Of a DNA stretch of 6,321 bases, positions 4,908 to 6,321 are shown piece by piece. Numbering within the stretch: the first letter of the stretch is position 1; each line of letters opens with the position of its first letter. The notes under the pieces were generated by a model. That model had not been told where the DNA came from. It saw nothing but the letters and a program-made list of their open reading frames with translations, and made no database searches. Position numbers and translations under genes: made by a program. This DNA comes from Chloroflexi bacterium UBA6019 (GTDB lineage Bacteria > Chloroflexota > Dormibacteria > Dormibacterales > Dormibacteraceae), in contig DIZV01000081.1 in NCBI GenBank assembly GCA_002427995.1, forward strand, positions 1-6,321, written 5' to 3'.

Positions 4908-5486
4908 TTGGTAACCAACCCGAATATCGGCCTGCCGCCGACCCGCCGCCGCGGAGCGCGTTCGCGCGCACCCTTTGGCGTCGGCTCACTGCGGCTACCG
5001 GGCAGCGCCGTCGTCCGCGAGCAGGGCAGCCGGCGCCGCCGGCGCGCCCGCCTGCAGCTGCCCCAGCCACCCCGGCTCGAGCTTCCGGCGCGGATGCGCT
5101 TCAGCGCCTTCGGCCGCTTCTACCTGGTCGTGGCGGCGGTGGTCGCCGTGACCCTCCTCTACCTGGTCCAGGCGGCGGGAGCGACGCAGTCCTCGTACGA
5201 GATCGGGCGCCTTCATGACCAGCAGCAGAGCCTCCTCGCGGAGCAGCAGAACCTCAGGTACCAGGAGGCCAGCCTCAAGTCGCCCGCCCAGATCGAGGCG
5301 GAGGCGGCACAGGCCAACCTGACCCGCCCCCAGCCCTACCGCTACGTGCAATACCAGGACTCGGGCGTATCGCTCGACGCCGCGCCGCCGGCCGCACCCG
5401 ACCAGAGCCCGCTCTGGGCGCGCGCGCTGGCAGCGATCGGGAGGGGTGTGACGGGCGGCCAGGACGCCCTGGCGGCGGGGCGTTAG
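4908..5486 (+). CDS. ftsL: FtsL-like septal division protein, bitopic membrane protein
   Basis: A 192-residue protein with the FtsL/DivIC plan. It has a long basic cytoplasmic tail (1-68, with Arg-rich stretches at 13-20 and 42-48), one membrane span (about 71-90, FYLVVAAVVAVTLLYLVQAA) and an extracytoplasmic coiled coil (about 95-126). The coil ends with LKSPAQIEAEAAQANLTRP, the usual FtsL close, and an Ala/Pro-rich tail follows. FtsL joins FtsB and FtsQ to recruit and activate the FtsWI septal synthase. Its place between rsmH and ftsI is the classic ftsL position, which matters because FtsL proteins conserve little sequence. TTG 4908 is chosen, with AAAAGGT (4891-4897) ten bases upstream. 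ATG 5094 (residue 63) would leave only a short tail and remains possible. Confidence 0.82.
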   Translation: MVTNPNIGLPPTRRRGARSRAPFGVGSLRLPGSAVVREQGSRRRRRARLQLPQPPRLELPARMRFSAFGRFYLVVAAVVAVTLLYLVQAAGATQSSYEIGRLHDQQQSLLAEQQNLRYQEASLKSPAQIEAEAAQANLTRPQPYRYVQYQDSGVSLDAAPPAAPDQSPLWARALAAIGRGVTGGQDALAAGR

Positions 5487-5488
5487 CG

Positions 5489-6321
5489 GTGGCGCTGAGC
5501 GCGAGCCGGGCGGCCCGCGCCGGCGCCGCTCGCGCCTCCCTCGGCTTCACCCCCCGCGACCCCAGCTACCGGATGCGCGTGCTCTGGCTGCTGGCCGGTT
5601 CGCTGCTGGTGGCGGGCGTGATCTGGGGCCGGCTCGTCTACTGGCAGGTGCTCCAGCATCACCGCCTCGCCTCGGACGCCTTGACGCAGTACAGCAAGGT
5701 TGTTGAGCTGCCGGCCACGCGCGGCCTCATCTACGACCGCAACGGCCAGCCGCTGGCGATCAACGAGACGGTCTACTCGGTCGTGATCGCCCCCGACCAG
5801 GTGCGGGTCGCCGACCGCGACCACGTGGCGGGGGCGCTCAGCGCGGCGACTGGGCGGCCGATCGTCGGGATCGAAAGCATCCTCGCCAGCCGATCCCAGT
5901 TCGCCTACATCGCCCGCCACCAGCGCAAGCCGGTCGCCGACCAGCTCCGGGCGCTCCACCTCGCCGGCGTCGGGCTCGAGCCCGAGACGCGGCGCTCCTA
6001 TCTGCCCGGGGGCACCCCGGACGTCACGCTCGCCTCGAACCTGCTCGGCTTCGTCAACAACGACGGCGCCGGCCAGTACGGGGTCGAGGGCTTCTACCAG
6101 TCGGAGCTGGCCGGGCGCAACGGTTCGATGTCGACCTACCAGGACCTCACCGGGCGGGAGATCGTCGTCGGCGGCGAGACCAAGAAGGACCCCGTCAACG
6201 GCTCTGACCTCCAGCTGACGATCGATGCCGACGTCCAGCACTCGGCCGAGCAGGCGCTGGCAGCCGGTGTCGTGCGGAACAAGGCGGAGAGCGGCAGCGT
6301 GATCGTGATGGATCCCCGGAC
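5489..6321 (+). CDS. ftsI: Class B penicillin-binding protein FtsI (PBP3), 5' part; transpeptidase domain cut by window edge
   Basis: The frame stays open from GTG 5489 to the right edge: 277 codons plus two bases. It starts two nt after the ftsL stop, so translation is probably coupled; only a GGGG run nearby resembles a ribosome binding site. Residues 1-28 are a basic cytoplasmic tail and about 29-50 a membrane anchor (VLWLLAGSLLVAGVIWGRLV). The PBP dimerisation domain follows with TRGLIYDRNGQPLA (77-90), RRSYLPGG (168-175), NLLGFVNNDGAG (184-195) and YGVEGFYQSELAGRNG (197-212). The transpeptidase domain is just beginning at LQLTIDADVQ (241-250) and GSVIVMDPR (269-277). The catalytic SxxK, SxN and KTG motifs lie beyond the window, so activity cannot be judged. 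FtsI cross-links septal peptidoglycan with FtsW. A PBP2/MrdA-type paralogue is unlikely given the dcw setting. Confidence 0.92.
   Translation, partial: MALSASRAARAGAARASLGFTPRDPSYRMRVLWLLAGSLLVAGVIWGRLVYWQVLQHHRLASDALTQYSKVVELPATRGLIYDRNGQPLAINETVYSVVIAPDQVRVADRDHVAGALSAATGRPIVGIESILASRSQFAYIARHQRKPVADQLRALHLAGVGLEPETRRSYLPGGTPDVTLASNLLGFVNNDGAGQYGVEGFYQSELAGRNGSMSTYQDLTGREIVVGGETKKDPVNGSDLQLTIDADVQHSAEQALAAGVVRNKAESGSVIVMDPR

Noticed and set aside
5483..6241. 252-codon minus-strand frame opposite ftsI
   Set aside because: The plus strand carries clear PBP dimerisation motifs in a frame open to the window edge, so the minus frame is a shadow.

Overview
This is a GC-rich bacterial chromosome segment. 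Its right half is the start of a division and cell-wall (dcw) cluster in canonical order: mraZ, rsmH, an ftsL-like gene, then the 5' part of ftsI. Its left half carries the RNase P RNA gene (rnpB) and two regulatory genes. The high GC, sparse Shine-Dalgarno sequences, GTG/TTG starts and an FtsL-like protein with a long Arg-rich N-terminal tail suggest a Terrabacteria-type lineage, such as Chloroflexota/Dormibacterota or an actinobacterium. That placement is inference; the sequence alone does not fix the phylum.

Layout. Positions 1-446 (minus strand) hold the N-terminal part of a secreted lipoprotein gene that runs off the left edge. Only 43 bp separate it from the divergent rnpB (490-872, plus strand), which is recognised by its conserved RNase P cores and a closing P1 helix. 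Next comes an intact 511-residue regulator (941-2476) joining a GAF sensor, a complete histidine kinase core and a C-terminal LuxR/NarL-type DNA-binding domain, with no receiver domain. A 35-bp gap then leads to an ECF-type sigma factor (2512-3138) with no anti-sigma gene beside it. The 359-bp gap 3139-3497 holds a possible terminator, a widely spaced inverted repeat, a good -35/-10 promoter, three GTGG motifs at exact 10-bp spacing that look like a MraZ operator, and a small leader reading frame that ends directly against the mraZ start.

The dcw genes are tightly packed. mraZ and rsmH overlap by 4 nt, and rsmH appears to start at a non-canonical CTG, because no ATG, GTG or TTG lies upstream of its essential N-terminus. 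The ftsL-like gene starts at TTG after 55 nt. ftsI starts at GTG two nt after the ftsL stop and is cut by the right edge just as its transpeptidase domain begins. MraZ probably represses the promoter in front of it. RsmH methylates 16S rRNA. FtsL and FtsI belong to the septal peptidoglycan machinery.

I see no mobile element, CRISPR array, tRNA or clearly new multi-gene system. The points most worth a second look are the kinase-LuxR fusion, the apparent CTG start of rsmH, and the MraZ operator with its adjoining leader frame.
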